This document shows, one piece after another, positions 19,890 to 29,343 of a stretch of 51,414 nt of DNA. A program made the position numbers and the translations under genes. The stretch is from Burkholderia sp. Nafp2/4-1b (lineage in GTDB: Bacteria; Pseudomonadota; Gammaproteobacteria; Burkholderiales; Burkholderiaceae): the NCBI RefSeq assembly GCF_003635165.1, contig NZ_ML058605.1, forward strand, positions 244,426 to 295,839, given 5' to 3'. Under the pieces are notes generated by a model. It had not been told where the DNA came from, searched no databases, and saw only the letters and a list, made by a program, of their open reading frames with translations. Position 1 is the stretch's first letter; every line of letters begins with the position of its first letter.

Positions 19890-21101
19890 TCAGATCAGGC
19901 GGTTGTCGGGCAGGCGCTTCGCGATTTCGGCGACGAGCGCGTGCGCGAGTTCGTCCTTCGGCGCACGCGGCAGGCGTGTGAGGCCGGCGGCCTCGAACAG
20001 CACGACTTCGTTGTCGTCGCGGCCGAACGTCAGCGGGCCGAGGTTGCCGACCAGCAGCGGCACGTTCTTGCGCTTGCGCTTCTCGTCGCCGTGCACGTCG
20101 AGGTCGCCGCTCTCGGCCGCGAAGCCGACGCAGAACGGCGGATCGGGCAGCGCCGCGACCGATGCGAGGATGTCGGGGTTCTCGACGAATGCGAGTGCCG
20201 GCATCTTGCGGTCGGCCGTCTTCTTCATCTTGTGCTCGGCCGGCTGCTCGACGCGCCAGTCGGCGACCGCGGCCACCGCGATGAAGATGTCAGCATCGGA
20301 TACCGCCTGCATCACCGCGTCGTACATCTGCTGCGCGGTCTGCACGTCCTGACGGTACACGCCCCACGGCGTATCGAGCGCGACCGGCCCGGCGACCAGA
20401 TGCACGTCGGCGCCGGCCTGCTGCGCGGCGCGTGCGAGCGCGAAGCCCATCTTGCCGCTCGAGCGGTTCGTCAGGCCGCGCACCGGATCGAGCGGCTCGA
20501 ACGTCGGGCCGGCCGTGATCAGCACGCGGCGGTGCGCGAGCACCTTCGGCGCGAACTGCGCGACGATGGCCTCGTAGATTGCCTCGGGTTCGAGCATGCG
20601 GCCGTCGCCGACTTCGCCGCAGGCCTGCGCGCCCGAATCGGGGCCGAGCACCGACACGCCGTCGGCGCGCAGTTGCGCGGCATTGCGTTGCGTGGCCGGG
20701 TTCTGCCACATCTGGCGGTTCATCGCGGGCACGACGAGCAGCGGACAGTCGCGCGCGACACAGAGCGTCGACAGCAGGTCGTCGGCGAACCCATGCGCGA
20801 GCTTCGCGAGGAAATCCGTCGACGCGGGCGCGATCACGATCGCGTCGGCTTCGCGCGACAGGTCGATGTGCGCCATGTTGTTGTCGATGCGCGCGTCCCA
20901 CTGGCTCGTGTAGACGGGCCGGCCGGACAGCGCCTGCATCGTGACGGGCGTGATGAACTGCGTGGCGGCTTCGGTCATCGCGACCTGCACGGTCGCGCCG
21001 GCCTTCGTCAGCAGCCGCGTGAGCTCGGCGATCTTGTAGCAGGCGATGCCGCCCGTCAGGCCGAGAACGAGGTGTTTTCCAGCGAGTTCTGCGTGTGCCA
21101 A
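19890..21101 (-). CDS. coaBC: Bifunctional phosphopantothenoylcysteine decarboxylase / phosphopantothenate-cysteine ligase
   Basis: Protein of 403 residues making 4'-phosphopantetheine in coenzyme A synthesis. The start is TTG 21101; GGAGG lies 6 nt upstream, which supports this unusual start. The N-terminal CoaC half shows the flavin-binding GGIACYK, the catalytic His in MAHIDLS, the PAMNRQMW motif and the active-site Cys in [13 protein letters not shown]. The C-terminal CoaB half shows [25 protein letters not shown] for CTP binding and the KKTADRKMP lysines. It follows lspA by 67 bp with a GC hairpin between and precedes dut. Full length for the family. Confidence 0.95.
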   Translation of the reverse strand: MAHAELAGKHLVLGLTGGIACYKIAELTRLLTKAGATVQVAMTEAATQFITPVTMQALSGRPVYTSQWDARIDNNMAHIDLSREADAIVIAPASTDFLAKLAHGFADDLLSTLCVARDCPLLVVPAMNRQMWQNPATQRNAAQLRADGVSVLGPDSGAQACGEVGDGRMLEPEAIYEAIVAQFAPKVLAHRRVLITAGPTFEPLDPVRGLTNRSSGKMGFALARAAQQAGADVHLVAGPVALDTPWGVYRQDVQTAQQMYDAVMQAVSDADIFIAVAAVADWRVEQPAEHKMKKTADRKMPALAFVENPDILASVAALPDPPFCVGFAAESGDLDVHGDEKRKRKNVPLLVGNLGPLTFGRDDNEVVLFEAAGLTRLPRAPKDELAHALVAEIAKRLPDNRLI

Positions 21102-21126
21102 CTCAGGCCTCCAAGGGTCAAACGGA

Positions 21127-21149
21127 ACGGCCGGCGCGAAGCCGGCCGT
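21127..21149 (-). terminator. GC hairpin between lspA and coaBC, possible weak terminator
   Basis: ACGGCCGGC / GCCGGCCGT with a 5-nt loop, followed on the minus strand by TCCGTTTGACC with no real T-run. It may cause pausing, partial termination or mRNA processing between lspA and coaBC. Confidence 0.35.
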
Positions 21150-21168
21150 CGACGCCGAGTATGCACGC

Positions 21169-21669
21169 TCAGCGCGCGCCGCGCACGCGACGCAGTTCGT
21201 CGTAGATCAGCAGCACGGCACCGACCGTGATCGCGGAATCGGCGAGGTTGAACGCCGGGAAGTGCCAGCCGCCGAGGTGGAAATCGAGGAAGTCGATCAC
21301 GTGGCCGTAGACGAGCCGGTCGATCACGTTGCCGAGCGCGCCGCCGAGGATCAGCGCGAGCGACAGGCTGAACAGCCGCTGCTGGCCGTGACGGCGCAGC
21401 AGGAAGCAGATCACGAGCGTCGCGCCGACGCCGAGCGCGGTGAACGCCCAGCGCTGCCAGCCGCTCGCGGTCGACAGGAAGCCGAACGCGGCACCGCGGT
21501 TGTACACCAGCACGAGGTTGAAGAACGACGTCAGCGCATGCTGCGCGCCGTACGCGAACGTCTTGAGGATCGCGATCTTCGACAGCTGGTCGAACAGGAT
21601 CACGATCAGCGAAATACCGAGCCAGGGCGCGAGCGCGCCGCTGGCCGGTTTCGACAGGGTTTTCGCCAT
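21169..21669 (-). CDS. lspA: Lipoprotein signal peptidase (signal peptidase II)
   Basis: Inner-membrane aspartyl protease of 166 residues that removes the signal peptide of diacylglyceryl-prolipoproteins. There are four hydrophobic helices. The conserved FDQLSK motif lies in the first helix-loop, [11 protein letters not shown] follows, and the catalytic dyad lies in [18 protein letters not shown] (first Asp) and [14 protein letters not shown] (second Asp). The start codon comes 2 bp after the ileS stop, so translation is coupled. The ribF-ileS-lspA order matches that of E. coli and other Gammaproteobacteria. Confidence 0.96.
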   Translation of the reverse strand: MAKTLSKPASGALAPWLGISLIVILFDQLSKIAILKTFAYGAQHALTSFFNLVLVYNRGAAFGFLSTASGWQRWAFTALGVGATLVICFLLRRHGQQRLFSLSLALILGGALGNVIDRLVYGHVIDFLDFHLGGWHFPAFNLADSAITVGAVLLIYDELRRVRGAR

Positions 21670-21671
21670 GG

Positions 21672-24509
21672 TCAGGCAGCGCTCCGGGTTTCGCCGTTTT
21701 CAAACAGGTTCGAGAAGCAGCGGCCGCACAGCGTCGGATGATCGGCGTGCGCGCCGACGTCCTCGCGGTAGTGCCAGCAGCGTTCGCACTTCTGGTACTT
21801 CGACGCGGCCACGTCGACGCTTTCCTGCGCTTCGTCGTCGACCTTCACGACCGTCGCCGCCGACGTGATCAGCACGAACTTGAGATCGTCGCCGAGACTC
21901 GTCAGCGCGTCGTAGCGCGCGCCGCTCGCCTGCACGGCCACTTCGGCCTGCAGCGACGAACCGATGCGGTTCGCGGTGCGCGCTTCCTCGAGCGCCTTCG
22001 TCACGTTGCCGCGCACTTCGCGCAGCAGCGCCCACTTGTCGATCAGCGCGGCCGCGCCGGAGACATCGGGATACGCGTAGTACGTTTCCGTGAACACGGT
22101 GTCGCTGGCCGGCTGGAACACCTTCCACGCTTCTTCCGCGGTGAACGACAGGAACGGCGCGAGCACGCGCAGCAGCCCGTGCGTCAGGTGGTACAGCGCG
22201 GTTTGTGCGGAGCGGCGCGCGCGCGAATCGGGCGCGCTCGTGTACAGGCGGTCCTTCAGCACGTCGAGGTAGAAGCCGCCGAGGTCTTCCGAGCAGTACG
22301 TCTGCAGCTTCGCGACGACCGGGTGGAATTCGTACTTCTCGTAGTAGCCGAGCAGTTCGGTCTGCAGTTGCGCGGAGAACGCGACCGCGTAACGGTCGAT
22401 CTCGAGCCATTCTTCGACGGGCACCGCGTGCTGCGCGAAGTCGAAGTCCGACAGGTTCGCGAGCAGGAAGCGCAGCGTGTTGCGGATGCGGCGATAGCCT
22501 TCCGTCACGCGCTTCAGGATTTCCTCGGAGATCGCGAGTTCGCCCGAATAGTCGGTCGACGCGATCCACAGGCGGATGATTTCCGCGCCGAGACGGTTCG
22601 CGACTTCATGCGGATCGACGCCGTTGCCGAGCGACTTGCTCATCTTGCGGCCTTCGCCGTCGACCGTGAAGCCGTGCGTGAGCAGGCCCTTGTACGGCGC
22701 GCGGCCGTCGATCATCGATGCCGTCAGCAGCGACGAGTGGAACCAGCCGCGGTGCTGGTCCGAGCCTTCGAGGTACAGGTCGGCCGGGAACTGCAGCTGA
22801 TCCTTGTGCGAGCCGCGCAGCACGTGCCAGTGCGTCGTGCCCGAGTCGAACCACACGTCGAGCGTGTCGCGGTTCTTCTCGTACATGTTCGCGTCGTCGC
22901 CCAGCAGTTCGCGCGGATCGAGCGACTGCCATGCTTCGATGCCCGACTGCTCGACGCGCTTCGCGACTTCCTCGAGCAGCTCGAGCGTGCGCGGGTGCAG
23001 CTCGCCGGTTTCCTTGTGCACGAAGAACGCCATCGGCACGCCCCACTGGCGCTGGCGCGACAGCGTCCAGTCGGGACGGTTCGCGATCATGCTGAACAGG
23101 CGCTGCTTGCCCCACGACGGGTAGAACGCGGTCGCGTCGACGCCTTCGAGCGCCGTTTCGCGCAGCGTCTTGCCGCCGTCGCGCGGCGTCACGTCCATGC
23201 CGGCGAACCACTGCGACGTCGCGCGGTAGATGATCGGCGTCTTGTGGCGCCAGCAGTGCATGTAGCTGTGCGTGTACTTCTCGCTGCGCAGCAGCGAGCC
23301 GGCCGCGTTCAGTGCCTCGACGATCTTCGGGTTCGCGTCCCAGATCGACAGGCCGCCGAACAGCGGCAGCGATTCGATGTAGCGGCCGTCGCCCATCACC
23401 GGGTTGATGAAGTCCGAATCGGTCATCCCGTGCGCCTTGCACGACATGAAGTCTTCGATACCGTAGGCCGGCGACGAGTGCACGACGCCGGTGCCGGTGT
23501 CGGTCGTCACGTAGTCGCCGAGGTAGACGGGCGCGGTGCGCTTGTAGCCGGGGTGAGCCGACGCGAGCGGGTGGTGGAAGCGCAGGTTCGCGAGCTTCAC
23601 GCCCGGCGCGGTCGCGACGACGCGGCCGGTCAGCTTGAACTCGGCCATGCAGGCTTCGACGCGCTCTTCCGCGATGATCAGCAGCCCGCGCTCGGTGTCG
23701 ACCAGCGCGTAGACGATTTCCGGATGGAGGTTCAGCGCCTGGTTGGCGGGGATCGTCCACGGCGTGGTGGTCCAGATCACGATGCCGCCGTCGGCGCGCG
23801 GCAGCGCCGGCAGGCCGAACGCCTGCGCGGTCTTTTCCGGTTCCGCGAACGCGAACATCACGTCGATCGTCGGGTCGGTGCGGTCCTTGTACTCGACTTC
23901 GGCTTCAGCGAGCGCCGAGCCGCAGTCGAAGCACCAGTTGACCGGCTTCAGCCCGCGATACACGTAGCCTTTCTCGATGATCTTGCCGAGCGCGCGGATT
24001 TCTTCCGCCTCGTTGACGAAGTTCATCGTCTTGTACGGATTCGCCCAGTCGCCGAGCACGCCGAGGCGCTTGAAGCCGACTTTCTGCTTCTCGATCTGCT
24101 CGGTCGCGTATGCGCGCGCCTTGCTCATCACTTCGGCCGCCGGCAGCGACTTGCCGAACTGCTTCTCGATCTGGATCTCGATCGGCATCCCGTGGCAATC
24201 CCAGCCCGGCACGTACGGCGCATCGAAGCCGGCCATGTTGCGCGACTTGACGACGATGTCCTTCAGGATCTTGTTGACCGCGTGACCGAGGTGGATGTCG
24301 CCGTTCGCATACGGCGGGCCGTCGTGCAGGATGAACTTCGGCCGGCCCTTGCTGGCCGCGCGGATCTTCTCGTAGATGCCGCGCTCCTCCCACTCCTTGA
24401 CCCACTGCGGCTCGCGCTTGGGCAGGTCGCCGCGCATCGGGAACGGCGTGTCGAGCAGGTTGACCGGATACTTGGCCTGCGGTTTCGAATCGGCTTTCTT
24501 GTTGCTCAT
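21672..24509 (-). CDS. ileS: Isoleucyl-tRNA synthetase
   Basis: Class I aminoacyl-tRNA synthetase of 945 residues charging tRNA-Ile. The start is ATG 24509 ([19 protein letters not shown]); upstream sequence in the same frame is not protein-like. The HIGH-type motif is HLGH in [16 protein letters not shown], followed by [12 protein letters not shown]. The KMSKS loop is [14 protein letters not shown]. The editing domain (CP1) sits between, with the [16 protein letters not shown] segment that includes the editing Asp. A C-terminal zinc finger (CERCWHY ... CGRCFSN) marks the bacterial IleS type. It is the middle gene of ribF-ileS-lspA. Confidence 0.97.
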   Translation of the reverse strand: MSNKKADSKPQAKYPVNLLDTPFPMRGDLPKREPQWVKEWEERGIYEKIRAASKGRPKFILHDGPPYANGDIHLGHAVNKILKDIVVKSRNMAGFDAPYVPGWDCHGMPIEIQIEKQFGKSLPAAEVMSKARAYATEQIEKQKVGFKRLGVLGDWANPYKTMNFVNEAEEIRALGKIIEKGYVYRGLKPVNWCFDCGSALAEAEVEYKDRTDPTIDVMFAFAEPEKTAQAFGLPALPRADGGIVIWTTTPWTIPANQALNLHPEIVYALVDTERGLLIIAEERVEACMAEFKLTGRVVATAPGVKLANLRFHHPLASAHPGYKRTAPVYLGDYVTTDTGTGVVHSSPAYGIEDFMSCKAHGMTDSDFINPVMGDGRYIESLPLFGGLSIWDANPKIVEALNAAGSLLRSEKYTHSYMHCWRHKTPIIYRATSQWFAGMDVTPRDGGKTLRETALEGVDATAFYPSWGKQRLFSMIANRPDWTLSRQRQWGVPMAFFVHKETGELHPRTLELLEEVAKRVEQSGIEAWQSLDPRELLGDDANMYEKNRDTLDVWFDSGTTHWHVLRGSHKDQLQFPADLYLEGSDQHRGWFHSSLLTASMIDGRAPYKGLLTHGFTVDGEGRKMSKSLGNGVDPHEVANRLGAEIIRLWIASTDYSGELAISEEILKRVTEGYRRIRNTLRFLLANLSDFDFAQHAVPVEEWLEIDRYAVAFSAQLQTELLGYYEKYEFHPVVAKLQTYCSEDLGGFYLDVLKDRLYTSAPDSRARRSAQTALYHLTHGLLRVLAPFLSFTAEEAWKVFQPASDTVFTETYYAYPDVSGAAALIDKWALLREVRGNVTKALEEARTANRIGSSLQAEVAVQASGARYDALTSLGDDLKFVLITSAATVVKVDDEAQESVDVAASKYQKCERCWHYREDVGAHADHPTLCGRCFSNLFENGETRSAA

Positions 24510-24612
24510 GATGGGATCGCTATCTAAATCGGGGGACGCTCGTGCGTCGTGAATCGGGGATGCGCGCGGGGCGGCGGCACGGGGGTGCGGCGCGCGGCGC
24601 CGCCAGCCGGGA

Positions 24613-25602
24613 TCAGCTAATTCGGTCGGTCGCGGAGGTCGAGAAGCCGGTCGCGCTGCTGCCCGGCGCGCGCTCGCGCTCGTCGAAGTACGCGCGCGCA
24701 TTCGCGACGTCGAGCGCGATCGCGCGCGACAGCGCCTCGAGATCGTCGAACTTCGCCTCGTCGCGAAGCTTCTTCAGGAATTCGACGCGGATCAGCTTGC
24801 CGTACGCATCGCCGTGCCAGTCGAGCAGGTGGACTTCGAGCAGCACGCGGCCGGAATCGTCGACGGTCGGGCGCAGCCCGAGGCTCGCGACGCCCGGCAG
24901 CGGGGCCGGGCCCAGGCCGTGCACCTGCACGACGAAGATGCCCGCGAGCGCCGGCCGCTTGTGCGCGATCGGCAGGTTCAGCGTCGGGAAGCCGAGGTCG
25001 CGGCCGAGCTTGAGCCCGTGCGCGACGTGGCCGCTGATCGCGTAGCCGTGGCCGAGCGCCTGCGCGGCCGCGGCGAGATCGCCCGCGGCGAGCGAGGCGC
25101 GCACGCCGGAGCTGGAGATGCGCGTGCCGTCGCTGCCGGCGACCGTGCCCATTTGCTCGACCTCGAAACCGTACTGCTCGCCGGCCGCCTTCAGCGTGTC
25201 GAAGGTGCCCGCGCGCTTCGCGCCGTAGCAGAAGTCGTCGCCGACCATCATCCAGCGCGTGTGCAGCCCGTTCACCAGCGTGCGTTCGACGAACGCCTGC
25301 GGCGACTGGCTCGCGAACGTGTGGTTGAAGTGCTCGACGACGACGCGATCGACGCCGTGCTCGCGCAGCGCTTCCAGCTTGTCGCGCAGCATCGCGATGC
25401 GCGGCGGCGCGCCGGCCGGGTTGAAGAATTCACGCGGGTGCGGCTCGAAGGTCATCACGCACACGGGCAGGCCGCGCGCATCCGCTGCCGCGCGCACGCG
25501 CGCGAGCAGGGCCTGGTGGCCGCGATGGACACCGTCGAAGTTGCCGATCGTCAGCGCGCATGGCGCGCGGCTCTCGGCGTTGGGCAGGCCGCGGAAGACT
25601 TT
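24613..25602 (-). CDS. ribF: Bifunctional riboflavin kinase / FAD synthetase
   Basis: Makes FMN and then FAD from riboflavin. The FAD-synthetase nucleotidyltransferase domain is N-terminal, with [16 protein letters not shown] as the HxGH-like motif and later [13 protein letters not shown]. The kinase domain is C-terminal, with [12 protein letters not shown], a Thr/Asn pair for Mg-ATP, and [12 protein letters not shown] 25602 ([15 protein letters not shown]) gives 330 residues and fits family N-termini; TTG 25650 would add 16 residues. Neither has a strong ribosome binding site. It is divergent from purN across 126 bp. Confidence 0.94.
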   Translation of the reverse strand, partial: KVFRGLPNAESRAPCALTIGNFDGVHRGHQALLARVRAAADARGLPVCVMTFEPHPREFFNPAGAPPRIAMLRDKLEALREHGVDRVVVEHFNHTFASQSPQAFVERTLVNGLHTRWMMVGDDFCYGAKRAGTFDTLKAAGEQYGFEVEQMGTVAGSDGTRISSSGVRASLAAGDLAAAAQALGHGYAISGHVAHGLKLGRDLGFPTLNLPIAHKRPALAGIFVVQVHGLGPAPLPGVASLGLRPTVDDSGRVLLEVHLLDWHGDAYGKLIRVEFLKKLRDEAKFDDLEALSRAIALDVANARAYFDERERAPGSSATGFSTSATDRIS

Positions 25603-25658
25603 CACGATAGCGGATGCAGCGTCGGGGGAATGAGCGGTGGAATGCCGCAAAGCAGAAG

Positions 25659-25664
25659 ATTATA
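25659..25664 (-). promoter_or_regulatory. -10 box (TATAAT) for the ribF operon
   Basis: A perfect TATAAT lies on the minus strand at 25664-25659, predicting transcription start near 25652, about 50 nt before the GTG chosen for ribF. No clear -35 hexamer is seen (GC-rich at the expected place), so this is moderate evidence. Confidence 0.5.
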
Positions 25665-25716
25665 AACGTTCGGGCGGCCCGGCGGCCGAGAAGGGGGGAA
25701 ACGCGGAGGCGAATGG

Positions 25717-25722
25717 TAAAAT
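25717..25722 (+). promoter_or_regulatory. -10 box (TAAAAT) placed for leaderless purN mRNA
   Basis: TAAAAT ends 6 nt before the purN ATG, so transcription is predicted to start at the A of the ATG. No ribosome binding site is in range. The -35 region is not recognisable. Confidence 0.4.
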
Positions 25723-25728
25723 TCGCGG

Positions 25729-26391
25729 ATGAAAAAACTCGTGATCCTGATTTCCGGTCGCGGCAGCAACATGGAGGCCATCGTCCGCGCGTGCGCGCAG
25801 GAACGCTGGCCGGCCGAGGTCGCCGCCGTGATCGCCAACCGGCCCGACGCGGCCGGCCTGGCTTTTGCCGCGTCGCACGGGGTGGCGACCGCGGTGGTCG
25901 ACCATCGTTCTTTCGACGGCCGCGACAGCTTCGATGCGGCGCTCGCCGCCCAGATCGACCGCTTCGCGCCCGATCTCGTCGTGCTCGCCGGCTTCATGCG
26001 CATCCTCACGCCCGATTTCGTCAGACGATATGAGGGCCGGCTGCTGAACATCCATCCGTCGCTGCTGCCGAGCTTCAAGGGCATCCACACGCACCAGCAG
26101 GCGCTGGATGCCGGCGTCGCGCTGCATGGCGCGAGCGTGCATTTCGTGATTCCGGAACTCGACAGCGGCGCGATCGTCGCGCAGGGCGCGGTGCCCGTGC
26201 GCGCGGGCGACGACGCGGCCGCGCTCGCGAAGCGCGTGCTGACGGTCGAGCACGTGCTGTATCCGCGTGCGGTGCGCTGGTTCGTCGAGGGGCGCCTGCG
26301 CCTCGAGAACGGCCGGGCAGTGGTGGCGCCGGAAGAGGCGCGCTGGATTTTCGCGGATCAACCGCAAACCGAAACGAGCGAGGGCGTATGA
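25729..26391 (+). CDS. purN: Phosphoribosylglycinamide formyltransferase
   Basis: Third step of purine synthesis: transfers formyl from 10-formyl-THF to GAR. It has 220 residues, about family length. N-terminal LVILISGRGSNMEAI binds the GAR phosphate. The catalytic core NIHPSLLPSFKGIHTHQQA has the Asn and His of the active site, and VHFVIPELDSGAIVAQ carries the catalytic Asp. It overlaps the next gene by 4 bp (ATGA) and heads the purN/RsmB-like/MscS run. Possibly leaderless. Confidence 0.95.
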   Translation: MKKLVILISGRGSNMEAIVRACAQERWPAEVAAVIANRPDAAGLAFAASHGVATAVVDHRSFDGRDSFDAALAAQIDRFAPDLVVLAGFMRILTPDFVRRYEGRLLNIHPSLLPSFKGIHTHQQALDAGVALHGASVHFVIPELDSGAIVAQGAVPVRAGDDAAALAKRVLTVEHVLYPRAVRWFVEGRLRLENGRAVVAPEEARWIFADQPQTETSEGV

Positions 26392-27650
26392 AGCTGCACG
26401 GATTCCTGATTGGCCAGACCGAAACCCTGCTGGCCGAGGTGCTGAAGTTCACCGGCCCCGCCGACGCGACGACGAGCCGGTTCTTCCGTGCGCACCCGAA
26501 GCTCGGCCACGCCGAGCGCGGCGTGATCGCCGAGGCGGTGTTCGCGGTGCTGCGCCGGAAGATGGAGTTTTCGCACCTGGCCGAGAGCGGCACGGGCAGC
26601 CCCGCGCGGCGCCTGACGCTGCTGGGCCTGATGCAGACGGCCGGCCGCAACGCGCTGAAGCCGTTCGTGTCCGACACCGAGGCCGCGTGGCTCGAGCACG
26701 TGTCGAAGATCGACCCGGCGAGCCTGCCGGTGCGCGTGCGCACGAACCTGCCGGACTGGATCTACCAGGCGCTGTCGGCCCGTTTCGACGCCGACGAACT
26801 CGCGCAGCTCGCCGCCGCGCTGAACTACCCGGCGCCGCTCGACCTGCGCGCGAACGCGCAGAAGGCGACCCGCGACCAGGTGATCGATGCGCTGCGCGCG
26901 AACGGCATCGACGCGGGCGCGACGCCGTTCGCGCCGAACGGCGTGCGCGTCGACGGCAAGCCGGCGCTCACGCGCCTGAAGCTGTTCGAGGAAGGCCAGA
27001 TCGAGGTGCAGGACGAAGGCAGCCAGCTGCTGTGCTCGCTGGTCGCGCCGCGTCGCGGCGAGATGGTCGTCGATTTCTGCGCGGGCGCCGGCGGCAAGAC
27101 GCTCGCGCTCGGCGCGATGATGCGCTCGACCGGGCGCCTCTATGCGTTCGACGTGTCGGAAAAGCGTCTGACGAAGCTCAAGCCGCGCCTCGCGCGCAGC
27201 GGGCTGTCCAACGTGAACCCGGTGCTGATCGACAGCGAGCACGATGCGAAGATCAAGCGGCTCGCCGGCAAGATCGACCGCGTGCTGGTCGACGCACCGT
27301 GCAGCGGCCTCGGCACGCTGCGCCGCAACCCCGACCTGAAGTGGCGCCAGACGCGCACGTCGATCGAGGAGCTCACGCCGAAGCAGGCGTCGATCCTCGC
27401 GAGCGCCGCGCGGCTCGTGAAGAAGGGCGGCCGGCTCGTGTACGCGACCTGCAGCGTGCTGGAGGCGGAAAACGAGGCGATCGTCGAGCAGTTCCTCGCC
27501 GATCACCCCGAGTTCGTGCTGGTGCCCGCGCAGAAGGTGCTGGCCGAGCAGCGCATCGAACTCGAGACCGGCGACTACCTGTCGCTGTGGCCGCACCGCC
27601 ATGCGACCGACGGCTTCTTCGCCGCGGTGCTCGAGCGGCGCGCGCAGTAA
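26388..27650 (+). CDS. RsmB/RsmF-family RNA cytosine-5 methyltransferase
   Basis: Protein of 420 residues. The C-terminal Rossmann-like methyltransferase has the SAM motif VDFCAGAGGKTLALG and both family cysteines: VDAPCSGLGTLRRNPD (PC motif) and LVYATCSVLEAEN (TC motif, nucleophile). The family-specific NPDLKW and SLWPHRHATDGFFAAVLER end are present. The N-terminal 130 residues are helical and only faintly like the NusB-type domain of RsmB. It may modify 16S rRNA C967 or another site; the exact target is not decidable here. Its start overlaps the purN stop, so translation is coupled. Confidence 0.88.
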   Translation: MKLHGFLIGQTETLLAEVLKFTGPADATTSRFFRAHPKLGHAERGVIAEAVFAVLRRKMEFSHLAESGTGSPARRLTLLGLMQTAGRNALKPFVSDTEAAWLEHVSKIDPASLPVRVRTNLPDWIYQALSARFDADELAQLAAALNYPAPLDLRANAQKATRDQVIDALRANGIDAGATPFAPNGVRVDGKPALTRLKLFEEGQIEVQDEGSQLLCSLVAPRRGEMVVDFCAGAGGKTLALGAMMRSTGRLYAFDVSEKRLTKLKPRLARSGLSNVNPVLIDSEHDAKIKRLAGKIDRVLVDAPCSGLGTLRRNPDLKWRQTRTSIEELTPKQASILASAARLVKKGGRLVYATCSVLEAENEAIVEQFLADHPEFVLVPAQKVLAEQRIELETGDYLSLWPHRHATDGFFAAVLERRAQ

Positions 27651-27668
27651 CGGCAGCCCGGACGGACG

Positions 27669-29051
27669 ATGGAGAGTCTGCAGAGCCGCCTGCTGTCGCA
27701 CCGGCTGGCATCGGTGATCCGCGATTTCCACCAGCCGGTGATGATCTGGCAGGCGGCGATCCTCGTCGGCGCACTGTGCTTCGCATGGGTGAGCGCGCGC
27801 TTCGTTCACGGGCGCATCGATGCGCGCCGCCGCGCGGCCGGGCGCACGCCCGGCGCGGGTGCGCAGAGCCTGAAGCGCGCGCTGTTTCCGCTGTTCGGCG
27901 GCGTGTTCGTGGGGATCGCGCAGCTCGCGTTCGATCCGTTCATGTCGACGTCGCTGCTGTCGCTCGCGCTCGTGCCGCTGTTCGGCATCGGGCTGATCTA
28001 CGTGCTGTTCTTCTTTGCGCGGCGCGTATTCGCGCGCGACGGGCACACGCACGCGTGGCTGTCGATCGTCGAGAAGATCGTATCGACCATCGTGTGGGCC
28101 GCGATGGTGCTGACCGTGCTCGGCATCCAGCGTGACGTGCTCGGCTGGCTCGACAGCGTGCAGTTCCGTGTCGCGAATGCGCATCTCACGCTGCTGTCGG
28201 TGATTTCCGGCGCGCTGTGGGTGTGCGTGACGTTGATGGTCGCGATGTGGCTCGGCTCGGTGCTCGAGGAGCGCCTGACCCGTGCCACGACGCTCGACGC
28301 GAACCTGAAGGTCGTGCTGTCGCGGGTCGGCCGCGCGCTGCTGGTGTTCGCGGCGGTCCTGATCGGGCTGTCGCTCGTGGGCATCGACGTGACGGTGCTC
28401 GGCGTGTTCGGCGGCGCGGTCGGTGTCGGCCTCGGCTTCGGGCTGCAGAAGATCGCGAGCAACTACGTGTCGGGCTTCATCATCCTGCTCGATCGTTCGT
28501 TGCGGCTCGGCGACGCGATCAGCGTCGGCGGGCTGCAGGGCGTCGTCACGCAGATCCGCACGCGCTACACGGTCGTGCGCGGCCTCGACGGCAACGAGAC
28601 GCTGATTCCGAACGAAAAACTGATCACGGACGTCGTGCAGAACCAGTCGTCGTACCTGACGCGCGGCCATGCGAAGGTCGCCGTGCAGGTCGCCTATACG
28701 AGCGACGTCGAGCACGCACTGTCGGTGCTCGCGGAAGCCGCGAAGGGCGTGCCGCGCGTGCTCGCCGAGCCGGCGCCAACCCCGTATCTCGTCGGCTTCG
28801 GCGCGGACGGGATCGATCTGGAGCTCGGCTTCTGGATCGAGGATGCGGCGACAGGCACGTCGGGCGTGCGTTCGGCGGTGAATCGCAACATCTGGCGGCT
28901 CTTTGGCGAGCACGGGATCTCGATCCCGTTCCCGCAGCGCGAGGTGCGCGTGGTCGGCCTGCCGGAGGGTTTCGCGGCGACCGGGGTGGTGGCCGAGGGC
29001 GTGCCCGTGGCGAGCGGAGACACCGCGGACGGGCAGGCATCGGCCGCTTAG
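27669..29051 (+). CDS. MscS-family mechanosensitive channel
   Basis: Protein of 460 residues, larger than E. coli MscS because about four extra hydrophobic segments precede the core. The pore helix is recognisable: GVFGGAVGVGLGFGLQKIASN with Gly/Ala packing, followed by SGFIILLDRSLRLGDAI and the beta domain with TRYTVVRGLDGNETLIPN. The C-terminus forms the cytosolic cage, with a Gly/Ala/Val tail. It releases solutes on osmotic downshift. It lies 18 bp after the methyltransferase and probably shares its transcript. No terminator is seen directly after; a 10-bp tandem repeat follows. Confidence 0.9.
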   Translation: MESLQSRLLSHRLASVIRDFHQPVMIWQAAILVGALCFAWVSARFVHGRIDARRRAAGRTPGAGAQSLKRALFPLFGGVFVGIAQLAFDPFMSTSLLSLALVPLFGIGLIYVLFFFARRVFARDGHTHAWLSIVEKIVSTIVWAAMVLTVLGIQRDVLGWLDSVQFRVANAHLTLLSVISGALWVCVTLMVAMWLGSVLEERLTRATTLDANLKVVLSRVGRALLVFAAVLIGLSLVGIDVTVLGVFGGAVGVGLGFGLQKIASNYVSGFIILLDRSLRLGDAISVGGLQGVVTQIRTRYTVVRGLDGNETLIPNEKLITDVVQNQSSYLTRGHAKVAVQVAYTSDVEHALSVLAEAAKGVPRVLAEPAPTPYLVGFGADGIDLELGFWIEDAATGTSGVRSAVNRNIWRLFGEHGISIPFPQREVRVVGLPEGFAATGVVAEGVPVASGDTADGQASAA

Positions 29052-29063
29052 GGCCGGCGCGCC

Positions 29064-29133
29064 GGTGCGAAAGGGTACGAAACGGTACGAAGCGGTGCGA
29101 GACGGTACGAAACGGGGTGAATCGGCGCGATTC
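29064..29133. repeat. Seven tandem 10-bp repeats (ggtacgaaac type)
   Basis: Seven consecutive decamers: ggtgcgaaag, ggtacgaaac, ggtacgaagc, ggtgcgagac, ggtacgaaac, ggggtgaatc, ggcgcgattc. The period is exactly 10 and the last two units are degenerate. The array lies 12 bp after the MscS-type gene stop, in the gap before the desaturase. The 10-bp period keeps every copy on nearly the same helix face. Confidence 0.75.
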
Positions 29134-29343
29134 GGGCATATTGGGCGCAGCGGCCGGCCAGAACCGGATCGCGGGGCGCGCCGGGTCCGTCGATGGACTA
29201 TCAGAGTTGCGTCATGACAAGAAAATATTCATTTTTTACAAAGACTTGGAACGGTTGAAGTAAAATTCCGGTCTACACGCGGTATGCTTTCATTTTTATG
29301 ACGTCGGCGCGGGCCGGCGTCGCACTCACCACAGGTAACTGCC

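Noticed and set aside
21738..24527. 929-codon plus-strand frame opposite ileS
   Set aside because: Shadow; the minus frame has all synthetase motifs.
26358..28913. 851-codon minus-strand frame
   Set aside because: Runs opposite two clear genes (RsmB-like and MscS) and has Arg/His/Asp-rich shadow composition.
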